A stretch of 64,000 bases of DNA from Brevibacillus brevis NBRC 100599 (GCF_000010165.1 NC_012491.1:1110001-1174000), one strand, 5' to 3'. Counted from the stretch's first letter, positions 44,133-52,165 are shown. The notes: a model not told the origin generated them from the sequence alone. Made by a program: numbers and translations.

Positions 44133-45581
44133 TTATTTCGTGTGCTCATCCATGCTGAAGTCTACTTGTTCAAGAGGGACGACCTTGGTCTTTTGCGTGA
44201 TTTTATAAGCGAGCCAAATGAATAGGAAGAGTGGCAGGCCAATGTAAGAGACCAGGACGCCATACCAGTCGACCGTTCCCCCGATGAATGCGGAGTAGTT
44301 TTGCCCAAAAATAACGATACAGCAAATGATGAAGGCAAAAATCGGTCCAAACGGGAACCACTTTGCCCGATAAGGCAATTCGCTTAAGTCTCGGCCCTGA
44401 GCGATAAACGCTTTGCGGAAGCGGTAGTGACTAATGGCAATTCCCAGCCAAGCGATGAAGCCTGACATACCGGACGCATTCAAAAGCCATACATACACTT
44501 CGCCATCCCCAAACAGAGAGGACAGAAAAGCAAGGGCGCCGATGAGCGCAGTCAAGATCAAGGCATTGATTGGTACACCGTTACTTGTTACTTTTGCGAA
44601 CCATTTTGGTGCTTTTCCTTCCTTCGCCAAGTTCCACAGCATGCGTGTAGAGGCGTACATGCCAGAGTTACCAGCAGACAATACAGACGTGAGAATAACC
44701 GCGTTCATGACGGATGCTGCAAAAGCAAAACCGGCATTTTCAAATACTATCGTAAACGGACTGATCGCAATATCCGTAAGGTCGCCACTGATCAGATTTG
44801 GATTATCGTATGGAACCAGCAACCCGATGATCAAAATAGCGAGGATGTAGAAGAGCAGGATGCGCCAAAAAATTTGACGGATGGCCTTTGGAATATTGCG
44901 GGCAGGGTCTTCGCTTTCCCCAGCTGCTACACCAACCAGCTCTGTTCCTTGGAAAGAGAATCCGGCAATCATAAAGACACCGAGCAGGGCCATGAAGCCG
45001 CCATTGAATGGCGCGTCGCCTTTGGTGAAGTTTTGGAAGCCAACTGCTTGACCACCCATAATGCCAAAAATCATCAACACACCGACAATAATAAAGATGA
45101 TAACCGTTACTACTTTAATCAAGGCGAACCAATATTCAGATTCTCCATAGGCTTTCACAGACAGGAGATTCAAGGCAAACAGCAATCCGAGGAACAAAGC
45201 GCTCCACACTATCGCTGGGGTATCCGGGAACCAATATTTCATAATGAGTGCAGAAGCTGACAGCTCGACGGCAATGGTAATCGCCCAGTTGTACCAGTAG
45301 TTCCAACCGAGAGCAAAGCCGAGAGATGGATCGACGAACCGTGTGGCATACGTCGAAAACGAACCGGAAACAGGCATAAAGGCTGCCATTTCACCCAAGC
45401 TGGTCATTAAAAAGTAAACCATGATACTAATAGCGAGATAGGCGACTAAAGCTCCACCTGGTCCGGCGGAATGAATCGAGCCTCCACTCGCGAGAAACAA
45501 TCCCGTCCCAATCGAGCCGCCGATGGCGATCATCGTCAGGTGTCGGGCTTTCAAACCACGTTGCAATTGATTTTGTGACAT
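44133..45581 (-). CDS. lysP: LysP-type amino acid permease
   Basis: 482 aa with twelve hydrophobic segments, APC superfamily. The N-terminal LKARHLTMIAIGGSIGTGLF and AGPGGALVAYLA are typical of the AAT (LysP/RocE/GabP) group. A lysine riboswitch in its leader makes L-lysine the likely substrate and feedback signal. The symbol is inferred from the riboswitch and family, not from sequence identity. Confidence 0.88.
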   Translation of the reverse strand: MSQNQLQRGLKARHLTMIAIGGSIGTGLFLASGGSIHSAGPGGALVAYLAISIMVYFLMTSLGEMAAFMPVSGSFSTYATRFVDPSLGFALGWNYWYNWAITIAVELSASALIMKYWFPDTPAIVWSALFLGLLFALNLLSVKAYGESEYWFALIKVVTVIIFIIVGVLMIFGIMGGQAVGFQNFTKGDAPFNGGFMALLGVFMIAGFSFQGTELVGVAAGESEDPARNIPKAIRQIFWRILLFYILAILIIGLLVPYDNPNLISGDLTDIAISPFTIVFENAGFAFAASVMNAVILTSVLSAGNSGMYASTRMLWNLAKEGKAPKWFAKVTSNGVPINALILTALIGALAFLSSLFGDGEVYVWLLNASGMSGFIAWLGIAISHYRFRKAFIAQGRDLSELPYRAKWFPFGPIFAFIICCIVIFGQNYSAFIGGTVDWYGVLVSYIGLPLFLFIWLAYKITQKTKVVPLEQVDFSMDEHTK

Positions 45582-45636
45582 AAGCTACTTGCACGACCTT
45601 TCTTGATTTTTGAGAAGGAAGGTCGGAAATTAAAAA

Positions 45637-45669
45637 ACCGCCATAGCCAAAAAAATGGCATAGGGCGGT
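45637..45669 (-). terminator. lysine-riboswitch terminator
   Basis: ACCGCC-CTATGCCA/TGGCTATGGCGGT on the minus strand, followed by TTTTTTAA. Confidence 0.88.
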
Positions 45670-45687
45670 ATCATCCAATCCCCACCA

Positions 45688-45890
45688 AGCCTTCACTGAA
45701 GATAGCTCACCACGTTTGCTTGGCATGCAAACGTGACAGTTCTGCCCCTTTCGAGTACAGCCCCAACCCAATCGCACAGAGACGCGATATGAGCTTCGGC
45801 GGATTTTCCTTACCTGGAGTCATTGATTTTCTCTGAATCTCGTACAGGATGATATAAAAGCCGCGACCTCTATCCCCACCGTGAAAGATG
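45688..45890 (-). ncRNA. lysine riboswitch (L box)
   Basis: Minus strand, in order: P1 strand CTTTCAC, GGGGATAGAGGTCGCG, GGAAAATCCGCCGAAGC, GGGTTGGGGCTG, GGGGCAGAACTGTCACG, GTGGTGAGCTATCTTCA and the closing P1 strand GTGAAGG. These are the conserved blocks of the L box. Lysine binding should favour the terminator ahead of lysP. The promoter lies just upstream. Confidence 0.92.
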
Positions 45891-45923
45891 AGGATAACAT
45901 GTATGAAATTATGTGATTTAACA

Positions 45924-45952
45924 ACTATAAAGGATTGTTCGGGATTAATCAA
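45924..45952 (-). promoter_or_regulatory. promoter of the lysine riboswitch-lysP transcript
   Basis: Minus strand: -35 TTGATT (45947-45952), 17-bp spacer, -10 TATAGT (45924-45929). The -35 lies 13 bases from the stop of the upstream DinB-type gene. Confidence 0.75.
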
Positions 45953-45964
45953 TGTGAAATTTTG

Positions 45965-46459
45965 TTATTCAAATGAGCGTCTGGTGGGCCAGGAGCCTTG
46001 CAGCTTGCGAACTTGGACGATTTGTCCCGTATGAAACGCATCATGCAAGACAAGACTCATTACGTTTTGGTAAATGGGTGTATAGGTAGCCATCTGGTTT
46101 AACTCTTCATCCGTCAGCAAGGAAAGCTGTTCATGAATGTGGCGGTGGACGCTTTCCATTTTCAAGAGGGTAGCTTGCCAAGCGTCTTCGTCAGCGGGAC
46201 CACCGGATGGGGTGAAGGTATCATCGTTCGTCTCCGCGGAGCCAGGGAATTCGGTGCCCAAAAGACGATGCAAGAGGCGTTCTTTGTAATAAAGAAGGTG
46301 GCTGACGTTTTCCCAGATGGTGTTGGCTGCTTCTCCCACAGGGCGCCAGCTAGCCTCCGCTGCTGATATCCCGGAAAGCGCTTCTTTTAGGGGTGGATAC
46401 CAGTCTTCCTTGTCATACGCACATTCCCATCCGTGCAAAAGCAATTCCTTCCGATTCAT
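45965..46459 (-). CDS. DinB-family protein
   Basis: 164 aa, DinB/YfiT four-helix fold. The three metal-binding His are likely those in WENVSHLLYY, in SVHRHIHEQL or nearby, and in VLHDAFHTGQIV (HxxxH). Such proteins include thiol-dependent transferases, but most are uncharacterised. GGAGGAAG precedes the ATG. Confidence 0.82.
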   Translation of the reverse strand: MNRKELLLHGWECAYDKEDWYPPLKEALSGISAAEASWRPVGEAANTIWENVSHLLYYKERLLHRLLGTEFPGSAETNDDTFTPSGGPADEDAWQATLLKMESVHRHIHEQLSLLTDEELNQMATYTPIYQNVMSLVLHDAFHTGQIVQVRKLQGSWPTRRSFE

Positions 46460-46597
46460 ACGCTTCCTCCTCGTCTGTGAAACAGATTGATGAAACGCTA
46501 TAATAGCAATAAGAAATGAAATTGTAACTGGTTAATCTAGTTACGGTGGTTACGAATAAAGATTACCATATCCTGTATGGTCATACAAGAGGGAAAA

Positions 46598-47185
46598 ATG
46601 AAGGGTTTCGTCAGGAGAGTGGATGACATGGACTGGCTTTGTATCGATTTTTTAAATAGTGATTGGCGGGATTGGCGCGGTTCTGGTCGTTGGGAAAATC
46701 GCCTAGAGAACCAGGAATGGCTGTCATCCTTTTTGCAAACATACAACCTAACCGCTCCGCTGCCGATGAATGAGGCGTATGCCGCGTCTCTTTTGCAATT
46801 GCGGGAGCGTTTGAGACGTATGCTGGAAGCCGTTGTCCGTGGAGACCGATTCCAAGAGGAGGACCTTGCGGAATTGAACAAAGTGTTGGCTCTCGCCCCT
46901 TTTCATATACAGGTGTTGTATGTGGATGAGGAGGGCGGCTACAGGCAAAAGCAATCCAGTCAAGCAGAGGGATGGCCCCTCGTCATGGCACAAATTGCGG
47001 CTTCTTTCGCGGAGCTGCTTGCCCCGCAGCATCTGGAGCGAATCAAAATATGTGACAACGAGGATTGCCGCTGGGTGTTTTATGATGAAAGCCGCAACCG
47101 GGTGCGCCGCTGGTGCGATGACAAAATGTGCGGAAACCTGATGAAGGTGCGCCGTTTTCGTGAGCGGAAAAAGGAGAAAGGGTGA
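46598..47185 (+). CDS. CGNR zinc-finger protein (ABATE domain)
   Basis: About 195 aa. N-terminal ABATE-type region (LCIDFLNSDWRDW) and C-terminal CGNR zinc finger with CDNEDCRWVFYDESRN and WCDDKMCGN, giving four Cys ligands. These proteins are presumed stress-related DNA-binding regulators. ATG 46598 has GAGGG upstream; ATG 46628 (GGAG upstream) is equally possible. Confidence 0.85.
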   Translation: MKGFVRRVDDMDWLCIDFLNSDWRDWRGSGRWENRLENQEWLSSFLQTYNLTAPLPMNEAYAASLLQLRERLRRMLEAVVRGDRFQEEDLAELNKVLALAPFHIQVLYVDEEGGYRQKQSSQAEGWPLVMAQIAASFAELLAPQHLERIKICDNEDCRWVFYDESRNRVRRWCDDKMCGNLMKVRRFRERKKEKG

Positions 47186-47208
47186 TGCGCATAGGCTCAC
47201 CCTTTTTA
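47178..47208. terminator. bidirectional terminator
   Basis: AAAGGGTGA/TCACCCTTT followed by TTATC, between convergent genes. Confidence 0.8.
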
Positions 47209-47216
47209 TCTGTTCG

Positions 47217-48017
47217 TTATGAAGCTGGGGTCAATTGGATCAGCTGAGGGTAGATGGTCGAGCCCGCTGCTACGATGCCTGTGCTTTTCCAGCAAAAATC
47301 ATTCCCCTGTGTATCCGTAATTTTGCCTCCGGCTTCCTGGACCAGAAGGGCACCAGCCAGCCAATCATACACCCCTTCACCGTATTCCCAGTAACCGTCG
47401 AGTCGTCCGCACGCCACATAGGCCAGATGGAGTGATACCGCGCCTTGCATGCGGATGGCAAAAGCTTCTGGCATCACTCGCGTCAAGGAATTCGCTGTAT
47501 ACTTTCCGACCAAGAGGTTCATCGGCTCAGAGGAAGCAAAGAGCGTCCCTAGAATGCACTCACTCAGAAGCGATTTGGATGAGGTACTAATTTTTTGTCC
47601 GTTTAAAAAAGCTCCACGCCCGTCAATTGCTGTAAATAGTTCATCACGGCATGGATCATAGACAAAAGAAACAACCGTGCGTCCTCCGTCAATCAGGCAG
47701 AGGGAAGTAGCCCACATCGGCATTTTTTGTAGAAAGTGAACGGCTCCATCGATTGCATCTATCACCCAATAAGGACTTGTGAATTCAGGCTTTTCCTGTG
47801 CACCCAGATCGAATTCGGCGTCAGAGAATTGATAGGTGGGGAACCGCTCGGATAATGAGCGCTTTAATCGAGCTTCAACCACGGGATTCACCTCTTCAAA
47901 GCGTTTAGCCATTGCTTCCTTGCTGTGGCAGGGCGCGCCTTTTTCAAATTCCACTAGCAGCTCCATTCCAGCACTTCTTACCAGTTCCTCGCAAAATTGC
48001 ACATCTTGTAGATTCAT
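47217..48017 (-). CDS. inositol monophosphatase family protein
   Basis: 266 aa. The metal-site motif usually DPIDGTxNF reads DAIDGAVHF, and the second motif WDxAAG reads YDWLAGA. The upstream Glu pair (GEE) is replaced by SDAEFD. The fold is clearly IMPase/FBPase-like, but these substitutions may change the metal site or substrate. ATG 48017 is chosen because AAGGGATGG precedes it. Confidence 0.82.
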   Translation of the reverse strand: MNLQDVQFCEELVRSAGMELLVEFEKGAPCHSKEAMAKRFEEVNPVVEARLKRSLSERFPTYQFSDAEFDLGAQEKPEFTSPYWVIDAIDGAVHFLQKMPMWATSLCLIDGGRTVVSFVYDPCRDELFTAIDGRGAFLNGQKISTSSKSLLSECILGTLFASSEPMNLLVGKYTANSLTRVMPEAFAIRMQGAVSLHLAYVACGRLDGYWEYGEGVYDWLAGALLVQEAGGKITDTQGNDFCWKSTGIVAAGSTIYPQLIQLTPAS

Positions 48018-48197
48018 AACAATTCCCATCCCTTCTCTTTTTTGGTGAAAATTAGGTAGTATGTTTGAATACTACTATATAAAAATCAGCTCGTCAACAC
48101 CACGGAAATATCGAGATTCACAATTTATGCACATGTGCAGCGTGTTTGAGACATAATAAGTAGCATCATACATAGGGGCGGAAACGAGGTGGGCAGG

Positions 48198-48950
48198 ATG
48201 AGTCAAGCGCGTAAAAAATGGTTCCAGGCACTCGTATTGGTGACACTTGCAGCGATTTGTCTGGCTATATGGTATTTGCAGCCATATCAGCCCGATCAGG
48301 CAGCACTAACGGCCATGCAAGGCGGTGAAGGGATAACAGTCATGGATACGAATGACTGGATTATCTTCCAAGGCGGGGAGTCACGCGAACCGGGACTCAT
48401 CTTATATCCGGGAGCACTCGTCAAACCGGAGAGCTATGCACCGATTGCCCGTTCCTTGGCAGGCTCCGGCTACCATGTTTTTCTCGCACGAATGCCGCTG
48501 AATTTGGCTGTAAGTGATATGACGAGAGCGACACAAGTATTAAAGGCGTATCCGAATAAAACGTTTGTCATCGGAGGACATTCACTCGGTGGTACTATGG
48601 CAGCTCAATTCGCAGCAAACCACCCGGACAGAATCAACGGCGTGTTTTTACTGGGAGCGTATCCAAACAGTCAGGGGAACCTAAAGAAGGTGAATTTGCC
48701 TGTGCTGTCTTTGCTCGGGTCTCGCGACGGTGTGATTAATATGGAAAGGTTTGAGGAGAGCAAGCAATATTTGCCGGAGCGTACGGTGTACATGACGATA
48801 GAAGGGGGAAACCACTCCCAGTTCGGAAGCTATGGATCGCAGGAGGGTGACAAGCCCGCTGCCATTACTCCGCAAGAGCAGTGGCAGCAAACGGTGGCAG
48901 CAATCAAGGATTGGCTGCTTAATGATGTCACGATGATGAACGTGGAATAA
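48198..48950 (+). CDS. membrane-anchored alpha/beta hydrolase
   Basis: 250 aa. N-terminal transmembrane helix (ALVLVTLAAICLAIWYL) then an alpha/beta-hydrolase domain (PF12695-like). Nucleophile elbow GGHSLGGTMAA, acid in LGSRDGVI, His in EGGNHSQFG. It probably acts outside the membrane. GAGGTGG lies near ATG 48198. The 3' end overlaps the convergent S24-like gene by 23 bases. Confidence 0.85.
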   Translation: MSQARKKWFQALVLVTLAAICLAIWYLQPYQPDQAALTAMQGGEGITVMDTNDWIIFQGGESREPGLILYPGALVKPESYAPIARSLAGSGYHVFLARMPLNLAVSDMTRATQVLKAYPNKTFVIGGHSLGGTMAAQFAANHPDRINGVFLLGAYPNSQGNLKKVNLPVLSLLGSRDGVINMERFEESKQYLPERTVYMTIEGGNHSQFGSYGSQEGDKPAAITPQEQWQQTVAAIKDWLLNDVTMMNVE

Positions 48951-49326
48951 TCCCGGATACAACACCTGTAATGCGAATATTTTCCGAGGGGAGTAGCATG
49001 GGCGTGTCTTGCTCGCGTGTGGTTGTAAACAGACATTCCAATGGATTGACGTCTGCTGCGATGCGCACAAGGAACTGTCCCTCCTGTCGGATCAACACAG
49101 GTCTGTCTTTTACAGGCTCCATCGAAAAGTCTGAGATCAAGAGGGCGTCTCCAGGAAAAATACCGAGACCACTAAGGCCGTCATCCCGCATGATGAGAGC
49201 AAAGCGGGCCACATGATAGCTGGCTACCTGCAAAGAGGGTAACAGCGACAGCTCCTCGTCTTGTTCCAAGGCGAGATCAAAAAAATGAGTCGTGTATGCA
49301 TCACCAGCAATAAAGACTCGTTTCAT
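48928..49326 (-). CDS. S24/LexA-fold protein lacking the catalytic dyad
   Basis: 132 aa. Residues about 55-130 align with the C-terminal peptidase S24 domain of LexA/UmuD: ALIMRDDGLSGLGIFPGD corresponds to the LexA segment with G-D-S-M and a GI..GD. The nucleophile Ser is replaced, and the general-base Lys region reads QFLVRIAAD with no Lys. There is no HTH. AGGAGG precedes ATG 49326. It follows the ImmA-type gene by 36 bases. It may bind or mimic a LexA/CI-type repressor (inference). Confidence 0.65.
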   Translation of the reverse strand: MKRVFIAGDAYTTHFFDLALEQDEELSLLPSLQVASYHVARFALIMRDDGLSGLGIFPGDALLISDFSMEPVKDRPVLIRQEGQFLVRIAADVNPLECLFTTTREQDTPMLLPSENIRITGVVSGIIPRSSS

Positions 49327-49362
49327 CAGGTATCGCCTCCTGCATAAAAATAATGTCGTCAT

Positions 49363-49887
49363 TTACCCATAGACAGGAAAACCTTTGGCATACATACGGC
49401 TCAGTATGCGCTCAAAACGGGCACGGGCAAGAGGCATCGGCACCTGAAAGCGCTGAGCCAACACAGCCGGTGCGTTGTATCGCGAGCAATCGACCAAAAG
49501 GGGGCTCATCATGTAAATGGGAAGCAGCAAATGCTCGGCAAAATGATTTGCCTGCGATTCTTGCCAGTCAATCATCCATTCGCTGCTCTGGGGCTGAATG
49601 CCTTCGTGAAGAAGCAAATGTCCCAGTTCATGCGCGATTTTTACCCGCTGGGTTGCCAGATCGAGTCGCTCGTCCACCGCAATGACATAACGTCCCGGCG
49701 AAAAGGGGTGCGCGTGTGTACGACTCCTGCCGCAAATGCGATGGATCTCGATGCCATACGTCTCGCATAGCAGATGCAGATCGATTTGTTCGGGCGAATC
49801 GATGCCGTGATGTTGAAGCAACAAGTACACGCGACTCTCGAGCCATGTTTGCGGTTCGCAGATTTCTTGCAAAAGGGAGTGAAGCAT
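49363..49887 (-). CDS. ImmA/IrrE-family metallopeptidase
   Basis: 174 aa. Zinc motif HELGHLLLH at about 92-100 with a downstream Glu-rich helix (WQESQANHFAEHLLLP), as in ImmA of ICEBs1 and IrrE. ImmA proteases cleave XRE repressors of phages and ICEs. AGGAGG lies 6 bases before ATG 49887. A LexA box is 27 bases upstream. The XRE gene is transcribed just before it on the same strand. Confidence 0.9.
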   Translation of the reverse strand: MLHSLLQEICEPQTWLESRVYLLLQHHGIDSPEQIDLHLLCETYGIEIHRICGRSRTHAHPFSPGRYVIAVDERLDLATQRVKIAHELGHLLLHEGIQPQSSEWMIDWQESQANHFAEHLLLPIYMMSPLLVDCSRYNAPAVLAQRFQVPMPLARARFERILSRMYAKGFPVYG

Positions 49888-49913
49888 CAAGGACCTCCTA
49901 GATGAATGGTAAA

Positions 49914-49925
49914 GAACGTACGTTC
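49914..49925. promoter_or_regulatory. LexA (SOS) box
   Basis: GAACGTACGTTC, a perfect 12-bp palindrome matching the Gram-positive LexA consensus GAAC-N4-GTTC; the flanks extend it to AGAACGTACGTTCT. It lies upstream of the ImmA-type gene, after the XRE terminator. Confidence 0.8.
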
Positions 49926-49944
49926 TGTCTTGGGTTGAAAAGAA

Positions 49945-49971
49945 AACCCCGCACTGGGGTTATTTTTTTTT
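49945..49971. terminator. bidirectional terminator after the XRE gene
   Basis: AACCCC-gcact-GGGGTT with T runs on both strands. It overlaps the XRE stop codon and separates that gene from the LexA-boxed immA gene. Confidence 0.82.
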
Positions 49972-50406
49972 GATGTCTTCCGTGATGTCAAACAAAGAAG
50001 GAGGGCGTTCCTCACGTACTTTACGGACTTTCCACTGTTTCTTCAAGTCGTACCAGTAGCGGCGAATTTCTTTTTTTTCCTCTTCTGAGGCGTCCAGATA
50101 CCCGTCTAGGAAATAGTAGTCGTCGGGGTCATCGATCTTTTCCTGCAAGAGCTCGTCCAACGAACGATGATTTGTTTCTCCTGTTGCTGGGAGAATATAA
50201 GCCGTGACTTCATCTGTGCGGCCCAACAACCAATCGGTCGTGACGTCCAGCACATCAGCCAATTGCCGCAGCATGTCATTCGGTGGTGTGCTGTGGTTAT
50301 TCTCGTAGTTACTGATCGTCCCCTTGGTCGTGCAGACATGCTCTGCCAACTCTTCCTGGGTCAGACCTTTTGTCTTACGAGCTGTGCGTAAGCGCTGAGA
50401 TAGCAT
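49960..50406 (-). CDS. XRE-family repressor-like regulator
   Basis: 148 aa. Lambda-type HTH at residues 5-58 (LRTARKTKGLTQEELAEHV, KGTISNYEN, LADVLDVTTDWLLGR). The C-terminal half is acidic and helical (DDPDDYYFLDGYLDASEEEK) and would be the ImmA-sensitive or dimerisation part, as in ImmR-type repressors. ATG 50406 has AGGAAGG 11 bases upstream. Two operators lie in the divergent spacer before the holin-like gene. Confidence 0.9.
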   Translation of the reverse strand: MLSQRLRTARKTKGLTQEELAEHVCTTKGTISNYENNHSTPPNDMLRQLADVLDVTTDWLLGRTDEVTAYILPATGETNHRSLDELLQEKIDDPDDYYFLDGYLDASEEEKKEIRRYWYDLKKQWKVRKVREERPPSLFDITEDIKKK

Positions 50407-50433
50407 GAGCGTGCCAGTCCTTCCTGTGAGGAT

Positions 50434-50450
50434 GTACAAGCCTATTGTAC
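50434..50450. promoter_or_regulatory. XRE operator O1
   Basis: GTACAA-GCCTA-TTGTAC, a 6+5+6 palindrome 28 bases before the XRE start. Its right arm overlaps a possible -10 TACAAT of the XRE gene, fitting autorepression. Confidence 0.7.
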
Positions 50451-50505
50451 TAAATGAGAGGGAAAAAGAAAAGTATGGATAAAAATTTTGCCCCCAACGA
50501 ATTAT

Positions 50506-50522
50506 GTACAAGCCCTTTGTAC
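50506..50522. promoter_or_regulatory. XRE operator O2
   Basis: GTACAA-GCCCT-TTGTAC, same arms and spacing as O1 and nearly the same spacer, 65 bases before the holin-like start. A separate inverted repeat AGAACGA-N11-TCGTTCT follows at 50535-50559. Confidence 0.7.
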
Positions 50523-50586
50523 AAAATACAGATAAGAACGATGCGGGGACACTCGTTCTGTACTGTGACAAAAGGGGAGATCAAAC

Positions 50587-50781
50587 ATGGAAGATCAAGT
50601 AACAACCGTATTACTTCAGCAAGGGCCATTTGCTGCTTTGTTTGTCTGGTTGTTGTTTTATATTATGAAGGCAAATCGCGAGCGCGAGGGGCGACTACAG
50701 GATTTGCTGGACAAATACAGCGACAAGTACGATCTGATCCTCGAAGAATTGCGAGAGATCAAGGGAAAAGTGAGGAAATAG
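50587..50781 (+). CDS. BhlA/UviB holin-like protein
   Basis: 64 aa. One N-terminal transmembrane helix (QGPFAALFVWLLFYIMK) and a charged coiled coil (REGRLQDLLDKYSDKYDLIL), the pattern of BhlA/UviB proteins. These are found with phage and bacteriocin lysis genes. AAGGGGAGA precedes the ATG. It is divergent from the XRE repressor gene, whose operators lie in the shared spacer. Confidence 0.88.
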   Translation: MEDQVTTVLLQQGPFAALFVWLLFYIMKANREREGRLQDLLDKYSDKYDLILEELREIKGKVRK

Positions 50782-50898
50782 CTTTTTTTGACAGCAAGCC
50801 TTCTGATGAGCGTGACCAATACAAATCCATTACTTATGTTGCCCGATTCCTGGAAGAGCTTATTCAGCAAGGGGGACAAATCGTTGCAGCCTGTACCA

Positions 50899-50936
50899 GA
50901 CCTTGATCGGCCATTAGCCCTTCAAGGTCTTTTTTG
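50899..50936 (+). terminator. terminator downstream of the holin-like gene
   Basis: AGACCTTGA/TCAAGGTCT hairpin followed by TTTTTG. The stretch 50782-50898 has no gene with a start codon. Confidence 0.8.
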
Positions 50937-51004
50937 TTGTGCCCTTTTCCCGATTCACACGTCTTCTATAATAACTCACCAATACTTGGTAAAAAAGGAG
51001 CAGC

Positions 51005-51988
51005 ATGACTATGCATGTACCCGTCGTCTACTCAACCATCTGTGAAAAAGCATTACAGAAAGTACTTCAGGAAGCATATCCAACCGAACAAATACAATCC
51101 GTTCACTACATGCTTCGAGGCATGAACGATACGTATCTCGTGAAGACGATCGATCAAAAACGAATTTTCAGACTGTATCGCAGTGATTGGCGAACAGAGG
51201 AAGCAGCAGTTGCGTTCGAGATGGAGCTGTTGCTCCATTTGAATAGACAAGGAGTACCTGTATCTGTGCCAATTGCAGACGGCTCAGGAAAGCATGTCTT
51301 GAGACTGCAAGCAGCAGAGGGCAATCGCTTTGGTGCGTTGTTCACTTTTGCTGCGGGCAAGGAGCAAGAAATGGATACCGAGGAACTGAGCGAACGATTC
51401 GGCAGAGCCGTTGCGGAGCTGCATGTCAAAGCAGAAGGCTTTTCCACACAGCAAGCTCGCGAGGTGTGGGACGCCAAGACGCTGATTCATCGCCCGTTAG
51501 CCATCATCGAGACACGTCTGCAGCATCGGAAGGAAGATTTTCAATTTCTCCAAAGGCTGGCGATGGAGCTGGAAGCCAAGCTAAACGAGCACATCCGTGC
51601 CGGACTCGACTGGGGGATTTGCCACGGAGACCTTCAAGGGAATTTTAATACGAACTTTTGTGAGGACAACACCTATACCCACTTTGATTTCGACCTGTGC
51701 GGATATGGCTGGCGGGCGTATGATCTGGCTGCTTTCAAGCTGAGCCGAATATTGATCGAGGAAGATGACGAACTGGTGGAGTCGCTATGGAATGCTTTTC
51801 TAAAAGGATATACCGAGGTTCGTCCCTTATCTGAAAACGATCAGGAAGCGGTGTCGCTCATGACAGGCATTCGCCAATTGTGGCTAATGGGTCTGTGCAT
51901 GCATGATCCTCATATCATGGGGAGCAGCGATTCGGATGATGCTTTCGTGAGTGAGAAGATGGAGTTTTTCAAAAAATATTTCGCGTAA
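51005..51988 (+). CDS. APH/homoserine-kinase-II-like phosphotransferase
   Basis: 327 aa, phosphotransferase family PF01636. Catalytic loop ICHGDLQGNFNTNF (near 206-219) and metal-binding HFDFDLCGYGWRAYDLA. The ATP Lys region is TIDQKRIFRLYRSD. Members phosphorylate small hydroxylated molecules; homoserine or an aminoglycoside are possible. AAGGAG lies before ATG 51005; ATG 51011 has better spacing. Confidence 0.83.
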   Translation: MTMHVPVVYSTICEKALQKVLQEAYPTEQIQSVHYMLRGMNDTYLVKTIDQKRIFRLYRSDWRTEEAAVAFEMELLLHLNRQGVPVSVPIADGSGKHVLRLQAAEGNRFGALFTFAAGKEQEMDTEELSERFGRAVAELHVKAEGFSTQQAREVWDAKTLIHRPLAIIETRLQHRKEDFQFLQRLAMELEAKLNEHIRAGLDWGICHGDLQGNFNTNFCEDNTYTHFDFDLCGYGWRAYDLAAFKLSRILIEEDDELVESLWNAFLKGYTEVRPLSENDQEAVSLMTGIRQLWLMGLCMHDPHIMGSSDSDDAFVSEKMEFFKKYFA

Positions 51989-52006
51989 GAGAGAGTTTTT
52001 CCAAAC

Positions 52007-52126
52007 ATGCGCATTGAACAGCAGGTGGTCCAGTATTGTCGGTCGGCATACGGAGTCGAGAAAAGGTCACAACTAGAAGCGTTTTGCAAAGCGTTGTCAG
52101 AAAAGCATGTGTCCCGAAGTCAATGA
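52007..52126 (+). CDS. possible small protein, 39 aa
   Basis: 39 codons: MRIEQQVVQYCRSAYGVEKR then SQLEAFCKALSEKHVSRSQ. The amphipathic helical pattern and codon use look protein-like. The ribosome site is weak (AGAGAGAG). It fits between the phosphotransferase and the BtrH-like gene. No family recognised. Confidence 0.35.
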   Translation: MRIEQQVVQYCRSAYGVEKRSQLEAFCKALSEKHVSRSQ

Positions 52127-52165
52127 TAGGTAAGTCATACATTGACGAGAAAGAGGGAGAAAAGC

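Noticed and set aside
49363..50781. Calling 48.9-50.8 kb an intact prophage or ICE
   Set aside because: No integrase, structural, replication or conjugation genes and no attachment-site repeats are visible; flanking genes are ordinary metabolic genes.
50782..50906. Protein-like frame after the holin-like gene (reads SKPSDERDQYKSITYVARFL then EELIQQGG...)
   Set aside because: It has no start codon or ribosome site of its own; upstream it is only the shifted frame of the holin-like gene. It could be a decayed fragment, but I cannot support it as a gene.
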